From positions 186,001-250,000 of the forward strand of contig NZ_JAGEKP010000001.1 of assembly GCF_017565305.1 (NCBI RefSeq): a stretch of DNA of 64,000 nt. Direction: 5' to 3'. Shown piece after piece: positions 1 to 8,270 of this stretch. The position numbers and the translations under genes were made by a program. How positions within the stretch are numbered: the first letter of the stretch is position 1; each line of letters begins with the position of its first letter. The stretch is from Leifsonia sp. TF02-11. GTDB lineage: Bacteria; Actinomycetota; Actinomycetes; Actinomycetales; Microbacteriaceae. Below the pieces are notes generated by a model, which saw nothing but the letters and a program-made list of their open reading frames with translations, was not told the DNA's origin and made no database searches.

Positions 1-349
1 GTTCTTCTGGTGCTTCGCGTTCATCGCGTACCTGTTCGCGCTGTTCGCGATCATCGGCGACCTGTTCCGCGATCGAAAGCTGAACGGCTGGTGGAAGGCG
101 GTGTGGATCATCTTCCTGATCTTCGTGCCGTTCCTCACGGCGCTGATCTATCTGATCGCACGTGGCCGCGGGATGGCGGAGCGTAGCGTGAAGGAGGCCG
201 CGGACACGCAGGCCGTGGTCGACGCGCATATCCGCGAGGTCGCGTCGTCGAGCCCGGCCGACGAGATCGCGAAGGCGCAGCAACTGCTGGTCTCCGGCAC
301 CATCACGCAGCAGGAGTTCGACCACCTGAAGGCGCGCGCCCTCAGCTGA
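1..349 (+). CDS. SHOCT-domain small membrane protein (5' end outside window)
   Basis: The reading frame is open from base 2, so the start lies upstream of the window and the product is incomplete. The visible 115 residues hold a hydrophobic stretch (FAFIAYLFALFAII), the conserved DLFRD.KLNGWWKA turn, a second membrane segment of PLDc_N type (IIFLIFVPFLTALIYLIARG) and a C-terminal SHOCT motif (ADEIAKAQQLL..GTITQQEF). Such proteins are small two-pass membrane proteins of unsettled function; SHOCT is an oligomerisation or targeting motif. The gene is a close paralogue of the one at 46193-46666, sharing most residues until the C-terminal tail, which here ends at ALS and lacks the Ala/Pro extension of the paralogue. 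Confidence 0.85.
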   Translation, partial: FFWCFAFIAYLFALFAIIGDLFRDRKLNGWWKAVWIIFLIFVPFLTALIYLIARGRGMAERSVKEAADTQAVVDAHIREVASSSPADEIAKAQQLLVSGTITQQEFDHLKARALS

Positions 350-437
350 GGGCGGCACACCGACCTCGGGTGTCGCAGCATCCAACCCCTGCGCTGCGGC
401 ACCCGGACGTAGGGTCTGTCAAAAGGAAGCCTGTGCC

Positions 438-473
438 GCGATCTCCTTCACCAGCGCGCTCGAAGGAGATCGC
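438..473. terminator. Perfect 12-bp inverted repeat between convergent genes
   Basis: The arms GCGATCTCCTTC (438-449) and GAAGGAGATCGC (462-473) are perfect reverse complements with a 12-nt loop. The repeat lies between the stop codons of the + gene ending at 349 and the - gene ending at 501, so it could end transcription in both directions. There is no clear T tract on either side, so a terminator role is inferred from position and pairing only. Confidence 0.5.
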
Positions 474-500
474 AGGCGGATCGCGGGAACTTCTCCTGTT

Positions 501-1172
501 TCAGGGGGTGGGCGCCGCCGCCCGCTCCGCGGAGTCGAGGATGGCGTCGACGCCCATCCGGAAGATGTCTTCGTCGCGCAGGTCGCGCAGCTCGGCGGCG
601 ACCGAGGCGATGTGGGAGTGGATGAGCGGGTCGACCAGGAGCGGGCCCTCGAACCACGCGTTGCTGGCGCGGGTCTCGCCGTCGCCGCCGCCCGCCGTGG
701 TGCGGCCGCGGGCGATGCCGGCCGCCTCCGACAGCACGTAGGACGCGAACAGCGCGTAGTGGCGCACCAGGTCGGAGCCGTCGAGGCCGGCTTCCGAGAA
801 CGCGGCGAGGATGTACTCGATCGTCGCGAGCTCCGCCGGGCCGTTGGTGGTGAGCACCGTGGCCTCCAGCGCGATCGCCGGGTAGAGCACGAACGTGTCG
901 AGCGTCGCGCGGGAGAGTGCGCGGAGTCGGTCGCTCCACGCGCCGTCCAGCGCTGAGACCTCCGCGAGCGCGATGGCCTGCACCTCGTCGAGCAGTGCGC
1001 GCATGAGGTCGTCCTTGCCGCGGAAATGGCGGTAGACGGCGGTCGGGTCGACGCCGAGGGCGCTTCCGAGCGCACGGATGGAGATGGCGGAGGTGCGTGG
1101 CCCCGCCGCGATCTCGAGCCCAGCCCTCACGATCGTCGCGCGGTCCAGGCGCTTCGAGTGGTCGTGCGTCAT
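501..1172 (-). CDS. TetR family transcriptional regulator
   Basis: A 223-residue regulator with an N-terminal TetR HTH (LDRATIVRAGLEIAAG ... ISIRALGSALGVDPTAVYRHF) over about residues 6-50 and an all-helical ligand-binding region behind it. It is divergent from the amidohydrolase/ABC/oxidoreductase operon starting at 1292. The 120-bp gap holds a 19-bp palindrome on the -35 box of that operon, so this is most likely its local, ligand-released repressor, probably also autoregulated. ATG at 1172 was chosen because the HTH begins just after it; an in-frame ATG at 1214 would add 14 residues but would place the start inside the operator. The ligand cannot be read from the sequence; the operon suggests an amine or amide. 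Confidence 0.85.
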   Translation of the reverse strand: MTHDHSKRLDRATIVRAGLEIAAGPRTSAISIRALGSALGVDPTAVYRHFRGKDDLMRALLDEVQAIALAEVSALDGAWSDRLRALSRATLDTFVLYPAIALEATVLTTNGPAELATIEYILAAFSEAGLDGSDLVRHYALFASYVLSEAAGIARGRTTAGGGDGETRASNAWFEGPLLVDPLIHSHIASVAAELRDLRDEDIFRMGVDAILDSAERAAAPTP

Positions 1173-1212
1173 CGCTTCTGTCACGATCCAACGATAGCGG
1201 ATGCCAACAGTC

Positions 1213-1231
1213 ATGTCAGCACTGTTGACAT
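1213..1231. promoter_or_regulatory. Palindromic operator, likely of the adjacent TetR regulator
   Basis: ATGTCA..TGACAT forms 6-bp outer arms around a core with one mismatch (ATGTCAGCACTGTTGACAT, centre at 1222). Size and symmetry suit a TetR dimer site. The right arm contains the TTGACA -35 hexamer, so binding would block RNA polymerase. The assignment to the regulator at 501-1172 rests on position. Confidence 0.6.
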
Positions 1232-1254
1232 TGGCGTTGAGATCGTCTTAGCAT
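1225..1254 (+). promoter_or_regulatory. Promoter of the amidohydrolase/ABC operon
   Basis: A consensus -35 TTGACA (1225-1230) is followed after 18 bp by TAGCAT (1249-1254) as the -10 box. Transcription would begin near 1261, about 30 nt before the ATG at 1292, which has a GAAGGGA Shine-Dalgarno sequence. The -35 lies inside the palindromic operator. Confidence 0.6.
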
Positions 1255-1291
1255 CGGCTCGATCCACTCGACGACGAAGGGAATCGGCACA

Positions 1292-2992
1292 ATGGCCGAC
1301 GCAGCAGTGAACCGGGCAGGCGACCGGGCGGACGTGATCCTGACCGGCGGTCGGATCTTCACAGGAGCGGGGCAGCCGGTGAACGGCCAGGCCGTGCTGA
1401 TCGCAGACGGGCGGATCCTCGGCATCGTGCCGCAGGCGTCGGTGGAGGACCACCTCGACACCGCGACCGAGGTGATCGACCTGAACGGCGCGCTGCTCAG
1501 CCCGGGCTTCCAGGACGCCCACATCCACCCGGTGGGCGGCGGCGTCGAGCTGCTGCAGTGCTCGCTGGCCGATTCCGCCGACGCGGCCGAGACGGTGCAG
1601 CGGGTGGCGGCGTACGCCGCGGCCAACCCCGAGGGCTGGATCCTCGGCGGCGGCTGGTCGATGGATCACTTCCCCGGCGGTGCGCCGGCGCGCGGCCTCC
1701 TGGACGCCGTGGTCGGCGACCGCCCGGTGCTGGTCGCCAGCCGCGACCACCACAGCGTCTGGGCGAGCACGGCGGCGATCCGCCTCGCCGGGCTCGACGC
1801 GAACACCCCCGACCCGGTCGACGGCCGCATCGAGCGCGAGGCCGACGGCTTCCCCGCCGGCACGTTCCACGAGGGTGCAGGCGACCTGTTCGACGCCGTC
1901 AAGCCGGAGATCGACGACGAGCTCGCGTACGCCGGCCTGCTCCGCGCCCAGTCCGAGCTGCTCGCGCTCGGCATCACCGGATGGCAGGACGCCATGATCG
2001 GCACTGTCGCCACGATGCCCCCGAACCTGCCGGCCTACCGTCGTGCACTGAAGGAGGACACCCTCGTCGCACACGTCCGCGGCGCCCAGTGGTGGGTGCG
2101 CGACGCCGACGCCGAGCAGATCGCCGGGATGGTCGAGCGCCGCGACGAGTTCCGCCGGCTCGGCGACGACCGGTTCGACCTCGGCACCGTCAAGATCATG
2201 GTCGACGGCGTCGCCGAGAACTTCACGGCGGCGATGAAGTCGCCCTACCTCGACGCACACGGTCACGAGACAGACAACGCGGGGCTGTCGTTCATCGATC
2301 CTGCGCACCTCGCCACGTACGTCACCGAGCTCGACCGGCTCGGCTTCCAGGTGCACTTCCACGCCCTCGGCGACCGCGCGGTGCAGGAGGCCCTCGACGC
2401 CGTCGAAGCCGCGCGCGCAGCGAACGGCGCGAGCGACGGACGGCACCACCTCGCGCACCTGCAGGTCGTGTCGGAGGAGGACGCCGCCCGGTTCCCCGCG
2501 CTCGACGCGATCGCGAACCTTCAGGCGCTCTGGGCCTGCCACGAGACCCAGCTCGACGAGCTGACGCTGCCGTTCCTCGACGCCGCACTGGAGGCCAGGC
2601 AGTACCCGTTCGGCGACCTCGACCGGGCGGGAGCCCGGCTGGCCGCTGGCAGCGACTGGCCGGTGTCGAGCGCCGACCCGCTCGCCGCCATCCACATCGC
2701 CGTCAACCGGGTCTCCCCGGGTTCGGGCGATGCGCCGCTCGGCGGAGAGCAGCAGCGACTCGGCCTGGCGACCGCGTTCGCCGCCTACACGTCCGGCTCG
2801 GCGTACGTGAACCACCGCGACCACGACACCGGGACGATCGCGCCGGGCTACCGCGCCGACCTGGTCGTCATCGAGCCCGACCCGTTCTCGGTGCCAGCCG
2901 ACCGCATCCACGAGAGCACCGTCGTCTCGACCTGGGTCGGCGGCGTGCCCGTGTACGTGCGCGACGCCGCGACCGTGCCGACGACCGCCTGA
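1292..2992 (+). CDS. Amidohydrolase family protein (YtcJ-like)
   Basis: A 566-residue metal-dependent hydrolase of the amidohydrolase-3 type. The N-terminal beta segment (ILTGGRIFTGAG) leads into the metal-binding DAHIHP motif (His77, His79). Later metal or catalytic stretches are seen at HFHALGDRAVQEAL and AAGSDWPVSSADPL, and the C-terminal composite domain ends with GYRADLVVIEPDPF. Length is normal for YtcJ-like enzymes, which hydrolyse amide or similar C-N bonds on unknown substrates. There is no signal peptide, so it is cytoplasmic. It is the first gene of a unit encoding an oligopeptide-type importer, an FAD amine oxidoreductase and an aldehyde dehydrogenase, suggesting that it cleaves the imported compound before amine oxidation. 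The exact substrate is unknown. Confidence 0.88.
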   Translation: MADAAVNRAGDRADVILTGGRIFTGAGQPVNGQAVLIADGRILGIVPQASVEDHLDTATEVIDLNGALLSPGFQDAHIHPVGGGVELLQCSLADSADAAETVQRVAAYAAANPEGWILGGGWSMDHFPGGAPARGLLDAVVGDRPVLVASRDHHSVWASTAAIRLAGLDANTPDPVDGRIEREADGFPAGTFHEGAGDLFDAVKPEIDDELAYAGLLRAQSELLALGITGWQDAMIGTVATMPPNLPAYRRALKEDTLVAHVRGAQWWVRDADAEQIAGMVERRDEFRRLGDDRFDLGTVKIMVDGVAENFTAAMKSPYLDAHGHETDNAGLSFIDPAHLATYVTELDRLGFQVHFHALGDRAVQEALDAVEAARAANGASDGRHHLAHLQVVSEEDAARFPALDAIANLQALWACHETQLDELTLPFLDAALEARQYPFGDLDRAGARLAAGSDWPVSSADPLAAIHIAVNRVSPGSGDAPLGGEQQRLGLATAFAAYTSGSAYVNHRDHDTGTIAPGYRADLVVIEPDPFSVPADRIHESTVVSTWVGGVPVYVRDAATVPTTA

Positions 2993-2995
2993 CCC

Positions 2996-3021
2996 GACCG
3001 CACCGCACGACCGCACCGCAC
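2996..3021 (+). repeat. Two tandem 13-bp repeats
   Basis: GACCGCACCGCAC occurs twice head to tail (2996-3008 and 3009-3021) between the amidohydrolase stop and the binding-protein gene. It may be slippage-prone spacer; no function is proposed. Confidence 0.6.
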
Positions 3022-3059
3022 CCCACCCACAGCGCCCCCACCACAGGAGGATTCACGAA

Positions 3060-4709
3060 ATGCCTCGACACCGCACCCGACGCCGTCTCGTCCTCGCGAC
3101 GGCGGCCGTCCTCGTCACGGGCCTCGCGCTCGCCGCCTGCTCTCCCGCCGGCTCCGGTTCCCCGTCGACGGGCGCGCATCCGTCGTTCCAGCTGACGGCG
3201 CAGACCCCGGCGCCCTCCGGGGACATCGGCTCGTTCACCTGGGTCTCCTACTCGGAGCCGTACTCCCTCGACTACGCCTACGCGTTCGACTACTCCGACA
3301 ACCAGGTGCTCTCGAACGTCTGCGAGTCGATGCTGCGTCTCAACCCGGACTACACGATCACGCCGGGCCTCGCCGAGTCGTACAGCAACCCCACCCCGAC
3401 GACGTGGGTCTACGAGATGCGACCGGGCGTGACCTTCCACGACGGCACTCCGATGACCGCCGCGGACGCTGTCGCCTCGATGCGCCGGCACCTCGACCCG
3501 GCCGTCGGCTCGTCGTGGTTCTCCGTCTACCAGAACGTCGCGTCGATCGACCAGACCGGGCCGATGGAGGTCACGGTCACCCTGACCAAGCCCGACTCGC
3601 AGTTCAACCTCGGCATCAGCGGCGCTGCCGGTGTGGTGGAGTCCGCTGCCACGCTCGCGGCGAAGGGCAAGAACTACGGCAACTCGACCGGGCTGGTCAA
3701 CTGCACGGGACCGTTCGAGCTGACCTCCTGGAAGTCGGGCGAGTCGGTGACGCTGACCCGCTACGACAAGTACTGGGACCCGAAGCTGAAGGCCAAGGCC
3801 GGCACGGTGAAGATCCTCTTCATGACCGACCCGAACGCGCGCGTGAACGCGCTCACCTCCGGTCAGGTCGACGGCGGCTGGATGGTGCCGACCGAGGCGA
3901 TCACCAAGCTCAACACCTCCGACGCCGGGAAGCTCTACTTCGGCCTCAACACCGCGGTCGGCAGTCTGATCGTCGGCAACCTCAAGGGCGTCCTCGGCGA
4001 CCTGAACGTGCGCAAGGCGCTGCTGATGGCGATGGATCGCCAGGGCGTGGTCGACGCTGCGGTCAAGGGCTACGGCTCGGTCACGAACGCGCTCACCACC
4101 GAGTCGGTCTGGGGCCAGGCGTCCGACGCCACCAGGAAGCAGGCCTTCAGCGGGCTGGAGCCCTACAAGTACGACGTCGCCGCCGCGAAGAAGCTGGTCG
4201 AGAAGGCCGGCGCGACCGGCAAGACGATCACCATCCGCACCGCGCCGATGGGGGCAGACTTCAGCGTCGTCGCCCAGGCCACGGCGGCCGCGGCGGAGTC
4301 GATCGGGCTGAAGGCGAAGATCCAGACGATGACGCCGGACTCGTACACCACTCTGTTCTCCGACCCGACGGCACGCCAGGGCGTCGACCTGTTCTACACC
4401 TCCTGGTACCTCTCCACGCCCGACCCGTTGGAGATGTACGGCGTGCTGCGCACCGGCCAGTTCAGCAACTACGGCAACTGGTCCGATCCGAGCTTCGACG
4501 CCCTCGTCGACCAGGCGGTCGCGATCGCCGACCCGAAGGCGCGCGCAGAGAAGTCGGCCGAGCTGCAGAAGATCGCGAACCAGCAGCTGCCGTGGCTGCC
4601 GCTCTTCCAGGGGCCGATGACGGTGTTCGTCGGCAAGAAGATCACCGGAGTCGCGCCGTCCGTGGCGTTCCTCTACTACCCCTGGGCGGCCACGATTGGC
4701 GCACGGTAA
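3060..4709 (+). CDS. ABC transporter substrate-binding lipoprotein (family 5, Opp/Dpp type)
   Basis: A 549-residue lipoprotein with an Arg-rich n-region, a hydrophobic h-region and a lipobox LAAC at about residues 24-27, so the mature protein is lipid-anchored outside the membrane. The body is a family-5 solute-binding protein (LNPDYTITPGLAESYS, WVYEMRPGVTFHDGTPMTAADAVASM, ending in LPWLPLFQGPMTVFVGKKITG). Such proteins bind peptides, opines, nickel chelates or polyol-like amides and pass them to DppBC-type permeases, which follow directly. An AGGAGG Shine-Dalgarno site lies 8 nt upstream of the ATG. It sets the specificity of the importer and is the best lead to the operon substrate. Confidence 0.92.
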   Translation: MPRHRTRRRLVLATAAVLVTGLALAACSPAGSGSPSTGAHPSFQLTAQTPAPSGDIGSFTWVSYSEPYSLDYAYAFDYSDNQVLSNVCESMLRLNPDYTITPGLAESYSNPTPTTWVYEMRPGVTFHDGTPMTAADAVASMRRHLDPAVGSSWFSVYQNVASIDQTGPMEVTVTLTKPDSQFNLGISGAAGVVESAATLAAKGKNYGNSTGLVNCTGPFELTSWKSGESVTLTRYDKYWDPKLKAKAGTVKILFMTDPNARVNALTSGQVDGGWMVPTEAITKLNTSDAGKLYFGLNTAVGSLIVGNLKGVLGDLNVRKALLMAMDRQGVVDAAVKGYGSVTNALTTESVWGQASDATRKQAFSGLEPYKYDVAAAKKLVEKAGATGKTITIRTAPMGADFSVVAQATAAAAESIGLKAKIQTMTPDSYTTLFSDPTARQGVDLFYTSWYLSTPDPLEMYGVLRTGQFSNYGNWSDPSFDALVDQAVAIADPKARAEKSAELQKIANQQLPWLPLFQGPMTVFVGKKITGVAPSVAFLYYPWAATIGAR

Positions 4710-5664
4710 GGCGGCCGCGCGGCGGGTCGCGGGCAAACTCGGCTCGCTCCTGCTGACGCTGTTCCTCGCCTCGCTCCTGGTCTTCTTCTCCCGCTTCCTG
4801 GTTCCCGGCAATCCGGTGAGCTTCCTCCTCCGGGGACGCAAGCCGTCCCCGGAGGCGGTGGCCCAGGTCACCGCGGAGTTCGGTCTCAACCTTCCGCCGT
4901 GGCAGCAGTACCTGAACTGGCTCGGAGGGATGCTGCACGGCGACTTCGGCCGGTCGCTGCAGTACCGCCAGGCTGTGGCCACGGTGATCGGCGACCGACT
5001 CCCGGTGACCCTCGGGCTGGTCGTGATGGCCGGCGTGATGATCACCGTGGTCGGCCTGATCGCCGGAACGGTCGCGGCGCTCAATCACGGCCGGATCGCC
5101 GACCGCGCGACCCTGACCCTGCTGACCGTGCTGGGGGCGATCCCCTCGTTCGTCGGCTCGATCGTCCTGATCTCGCTCTTCGCCGTGCAACTGGGCTGGT
5201 TCCCGGCCTTCGGGTCGGGCAGCGGGTTCCTCGACATGGCCTACCACCTGGTGCTGCCGTCGATCGCGCTGGCGATCGTCTTCGTGGTCCTGATCGGAAA
5301 GGTGACGCGAATGTCCATGGTCGAGCAGCTCGGCCGGGAGCACGTGGAGGTCGCGACCAGCCGTGGTCTCGGCCGGGCGACGGTCGTGCGACGGCACGTG
5401 TTCCGCAACGCGATCGGCCCGATCCTGACGGTGAGCGGAATGCTCGTCGCGGGCCTGCTCGTGGCGACCTCCATCGTCGAGTCGGCGTTCGGCATCTCCG
5501 GGATCGGCTCACTGCTCGTTCAGTCGGTCGACCGGCTCGACTTCCCCGTCGTGCAGGCGATCGTGCTGCTGGTGGTCACGGCGTTCATCGTGGTGAACGC
5601 GATCGTCGACCTGCTGGAGCCGGTCATCGATCCGCGCGCAGCGGCGGGGGAGGCCGGACGATGA
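4696..5664 (+). CDS. ABC transporter permease (DppB type)
   Basis: A 322-residue inner-membrane permease with about six hydrophobic segments and the DppB hallmarks GDFGRSLQYRQAV near residue 85 and a cytoplasmic coupling loop (EHVEVATSRGLGRATVVRRHVFRNA). It pairs with the next permease to form the channel. The start is a TTG at 4696 that overlaps the end of the binding-protein gene by 14 bp, consistent with translational coupling; no strong Shine-Dalgarno sequence is visible before it. The DppB N-terminal helix (LGSLLLTLFLASLLVFF) begins soon after, supporting this start. Confidence 0.9.
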   Translation: MAHGKAAARRVAGKLGSLLLTLFLASLLVFFSRFLVPGNPVSFLLRGRKPSPEAVAQVTAEFGLNLPPWQQYLNWLGGMLHGDFGRSLQYRQAVATVIGDRLPVTLGLVVMAGVMITVVGLIAGTVAALNHGRIADRATLTLLTVLGAIPSFVGSIVLISLFAVQLGWFPAFGSGSGFLDMAYHLVLPSIALAIVFVVLIGKVTRMSMVEQLGREHVEVATSRGLGRATVVRRHVFRNAIGPILTVSGMLVAGLLVATSIVESAFGISGIGSLLVQSVDRLDFPVVQAIVLLVVTAFIVVNAIVDLLEPVIDPRAAAGEAGR

Positions 5665-6527
5665 GCGCCCCCACACCGACTCTCGCCCTGAAGGTGATGC
5701 GCTCGACGGTCCGCCGGCCCGCCCGCCTCGGCTTCACGGTCGCCATCGTCGTGCTGGCCGTGATCGCCCTTGCGGCCGTGTTCGCGCCGTTCATCGCACC
5801 GTACGACCCGGACCACGTCGACTTCTCCGCCGTGTACGCGAACCCGAGCCCCGCGCACTGGCTGGGCGCCGACGCCCTCGGCCGCGACACCCTGAGCCGG
5901 ATGATCTTCGGCGCGCGCACGGCGCTGCTCGGCCCGCTGCTGGTGGTCATCGCCTCCACGCTCCTGGGCATCGTGCTCGGACTCGTCGCCGGCTGGCGGG
6001 GAGGCTGGCTGGACGCCACGCTCGCCCGCATCTTCGACGTGCTGTTCGCCTTCCCGTCGTTGCTGATCGCGATCATGGCGGTGGCCCTGTTCGGCAAGGG
6101 GCTGGTGGCGCCGGTGATCGCCATGAGCATCGCGTACTCGCCGTTCGTGGCCCGCCTCACGCGCCAGCTCGTTGCGACGGAGCGCTCGCGCCCGTACGTC
6201 TCCGCCTACCGCGTCCAGGGCTTCGCGGGGTCGTGGATCGCCGTGCGCCGCGTCCTGCCGAACGTCGCGCCGACCGTCGGCGCGCAGTCCACGCTGAACT
6301 TCGGCTACGTGCTCGCGGAGCTCGCAGGCCTGTCGTTCCTCGGCCTCGGCGTCCAGGCGCCGACGGCCGACTGGGGCGCGATGATCAACGAAGCCCAGGC
6401 CGGGGTCGCCGGCGGGTACTTTCTGCCCGCGATCGTCCCCGCCGTCGCGGTCGTGATCGTGGTCGTCGCCGTGAACGTGATCGGCGAAGAGCTCTCGGAC
6501 CGCATTGGTGGAAGGACGCCGGCATGA
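5661..6527 (+). CDS. ABC transporter permease (DppC type)
   Basis: A 288-residue permease, second half of the membrane channel. It shows the DppC N-terminal domain (YDPDHVDFSAVYANPSPAHW..GADALGRDTLSRMIFGAR), five to six membrane spans and the EAA-like loop (RPYVSAYRVQGFAGSWIAVRRVLPN). The ATG at 5661 overlaps the stop of the previous gene (ATGA), typical of tightly coupled operon genes. The frame stays open far upstream, but those extra residues are Arg-rich readthrough of another frame and were rejected. Confidence 0.9.
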   Translation: MSAPTPTLALKVMRSTVRRPARLGFTVAIVVLAVIALAAVFAPFIAPYDPDHVDFSAVYANPSPAHWLGADALGRDTLSRMIFGARTALLGPLLVVIASTLLGIVLGLVAGWRGGWLDATLARIFDVLFAFPSLLIAIMAVALFGKGLVAPVIAMSIAYSPFVARLTRQLVATERSRPYVSAYRVQGFAGSWIAVRRVLPNVAPTVGAQSTLNFGYVLAELAGLSFLGLGVQAPTADWGAMINEAQAGVAGGYFLPAIVPAVAVVIVVVAVNVIGEELSDRIGGRTPA

Positions 6528-8188
6528 CCTCCACGTGCCCGGGCCGCGCGGGCGGCCCCCTGCTCGAGATCTCCGGACTGAGGCTCGACCTCCCGGCTCC
6601 CAAGCACGGCACCGCCCGGCAGCTGCTGCACGGCATCGACCTCGCGGTGGCCGACGGCGAGACCGTGGGGCTCGTGGGGGAGTCCGGCTCCGGCAAATCG
6701 CTGACTGCGCGCACGGTGCTCGGCCTGCTGCCCGACCGGGCGCAGACCTCCGGTTCCGTGCTGCTCGACGGCACGAACGTGCTCACCGCGAACCGGGCCG
6801 AGCTGAAGCGGCTGCGGCTCTCCACCGCGGCCATGATCTTTCAGGACCCGCGCGCGGGCATCAACCCGATGCGCACGCTCGGCGACCATCTCACCGAGGC
6901 GCTGCGACTCGGCGAGGGCCGGCCGGCGGCGGAGGCGCGGGCGCGGGCGATCGAGCTGCTGGCGGCGGTGCACCTGCCGCATCCGGAGGAACACCTGCGC
7001 CAGTACCCGCACGAGTTCTCCGGGGGGATGCTGCAACGCGTGATGATCGCCGGCGCGCTGGCCGGCTCGCCGAAGCTTCTCGTCTGCGACGAGCCGACGA
7101 CCGCCCTCGACGTGACCACCCAGGCGCAGATCCTCGACGTGCTCGCCGAGCAGCGCGAGCAGCGGGCGATGGGAATGCTCTTCATCACCCACGACCTGAC
7201 GCTTGCCGCGGCGTTCTGCGACCGCGTCTACGTGATGCGCGAGGGCAAGGTGGTCGAGCAGGGTGCTGCCTCCCAGGTGCTGCGCAGGCCGGCCAACCCG
7301 TACACGCAACGGCTGGTCGCGGCGACGCCGACGATCGAGGTCACCGGCGACGAGCCGCGCGAGCGCACGGAGCTCGACGCGGACGGCGTGCTCCGGCCTC
7401 CCGTGCTCGTCGTGCACGATCTCGCGAAGACCTACCAGATCCGCGGTCGCGGGCCCCTGCGGGCCGTCAGCGGTGCGACGATCGCGATTCCGGCTGGTGA
7501 AGCGCTCGGCGTCGTGGGGGAGTCCGGGTCGGGCAAGTCCACGCTCGCGCGCATGATCGTCGGCCTCGAGCAGCCGGACGCCGGCACGGTGTCGATCGAC
7601 GGCGCTGTGCAGTCCGGGAGGCCGCGCACCCGCGCCGACCGGCTCCGGCACGCGCGCCGCATCCAGATGGTGTTCCAAGATCCGTATCTGTCGCTCGACC
7701 CGCGCATGAGCGTCGGCCGAGCGGTGGAGGACGCCCTGCGCCTCCACCACCCCGGTATCGCCACGGCGGATGCGCGCGCCCAGGTGCTCGCGCTGCTCGG
7801 CCAGGTGGGGCTCGTCGAAGCGCACGCCCAGGCGTTGCCGCGGACGCTCTCCGGCGGCCAGCGGCAGCGGGTGGCGATCGCGCGGGCCCTGGCCATCGAA
7901 CCGGCCGTGCTCGTCATGGACGAGGCCACGAGCGCGCTCGACGTGTCTGTGCAGGCGCAGGTCCTGGACGTGGTGTCCGACATCCGGCGCGACCGCGGGC
8001 TGACCGTGCTGTTCATCAGCCACAACCTCGGCGTCGTGCGCACGGTGTGCGAGCGGACGGTCGTGATGCGCTCCGGCGAGATCGTCGAGAGCGGCCGCAC
8101 GGTCGACCTGCTGTCGAACCCGCAGCACGAGTACACCCGTCTGCTGCTCGACTCGGTGCCGCGGGCCGAGCCCGACCGGGTGGCGTGA
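6524..8188 (+). CDS. Dual ATPase subunit of dipeptide-type ABC importer (DppD-DppF fusion)
   Basis: A 554-residue protein carrying two complete ABC cassettes in one chain. Cassette 1: Walker A GESGSGKS at about 52-59, signature FSGGMLQRV, Walker B LLVCDEPTTALD. Cassette 2: Walker A GESGSGKST at about 331-339, signature LSGGQRQRVAIARAL, Walker B VLVMDEATSALD. In the family these power peptide/nickel-type importers, usually as two separate genes; the fused form is common in actinobacteria. It overlaps the previous permease by 4 bp (ATGA), completing an importer of binding protein, two permeases and fused ATPase. Confidence 0.93.
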   Translation: MTSTCPGRAGGPLLEISGLRLDLPAPKHGTARQLLHGIDLAVADGETVGLVGESGSGKSLTARTVLGLLPDRAQTSGSVLLDGTNVLTANRAELKRLRLSTAAMIFQDPRAGINPMRTLGDHLTEALRLGEGRPAAEARARAIELLAAVHLPHPEEHLRQYPHEFSGGMLQRVMIAGALAGSPKLLVCDEPTTALDVTTQAQILDVLAEQREQRAMGMLFITHDLTLAAAFCDRVYVMREGKVVEQGAASQVLRRPANPYTQRLVAATPTIEVTGDEPRERTELDADGVLRPPVLVVHDLAKTYQIRGRGPLRAVSGATIAIPAGEALGVVGESGSGKSTLARMIVGLEQPDAGTVSIDGAVQSGRPRTRADRLRHARRIQMVFQDPYLSLDPRMSVGRAVEDALRLHHPGIATADARAQVLALLGQVGLVEAHAQALPRTLSGGQRQRVAIARALAIEPAVLVMDEATSALDVSVQAQVLDVVSDIRRDRGLTVLFISHNLGVVRTVCERTVVMRSGEIVESGRTVDLLSNPQHEYTRLLLDSVPRAEPDRVA

Positions 8189-8222
8189 CCGCGCCCGCCG
8201 CGCTGCGCCACCGTCCATCCCC

Positions 8223-8257
8223 TTCCGACCCATCCCGTTCCGACCCATTCCGTTCCG
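8223..8257 (+). repeat. 15-bp tandem repeat, 2.3 copies
   Basis: TTCCGACCCATCCCG, TTCCGACCCATTCCG and a partial TTCCG lie head to tail in the leader of the FAD oxidoreductase gene, directly before its Shine-Dalgarno sequence (AGAGGAG). No role is evident; replication slippage is a simple explanation. Confidence 0.6.
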
Positions 8258-8270
8258 CCAGAGGAGCTCC

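Noticed and set aside
2868-5084. 738-codon open frame on the minus strand over the amidohydrolase and ABC genes
   Set aside because: Composition is Arg/Gly/Val-rich without domain signals; the plus-strand genes in the same place carry clear family motifs. Long antisense frames are expected at this GC content.
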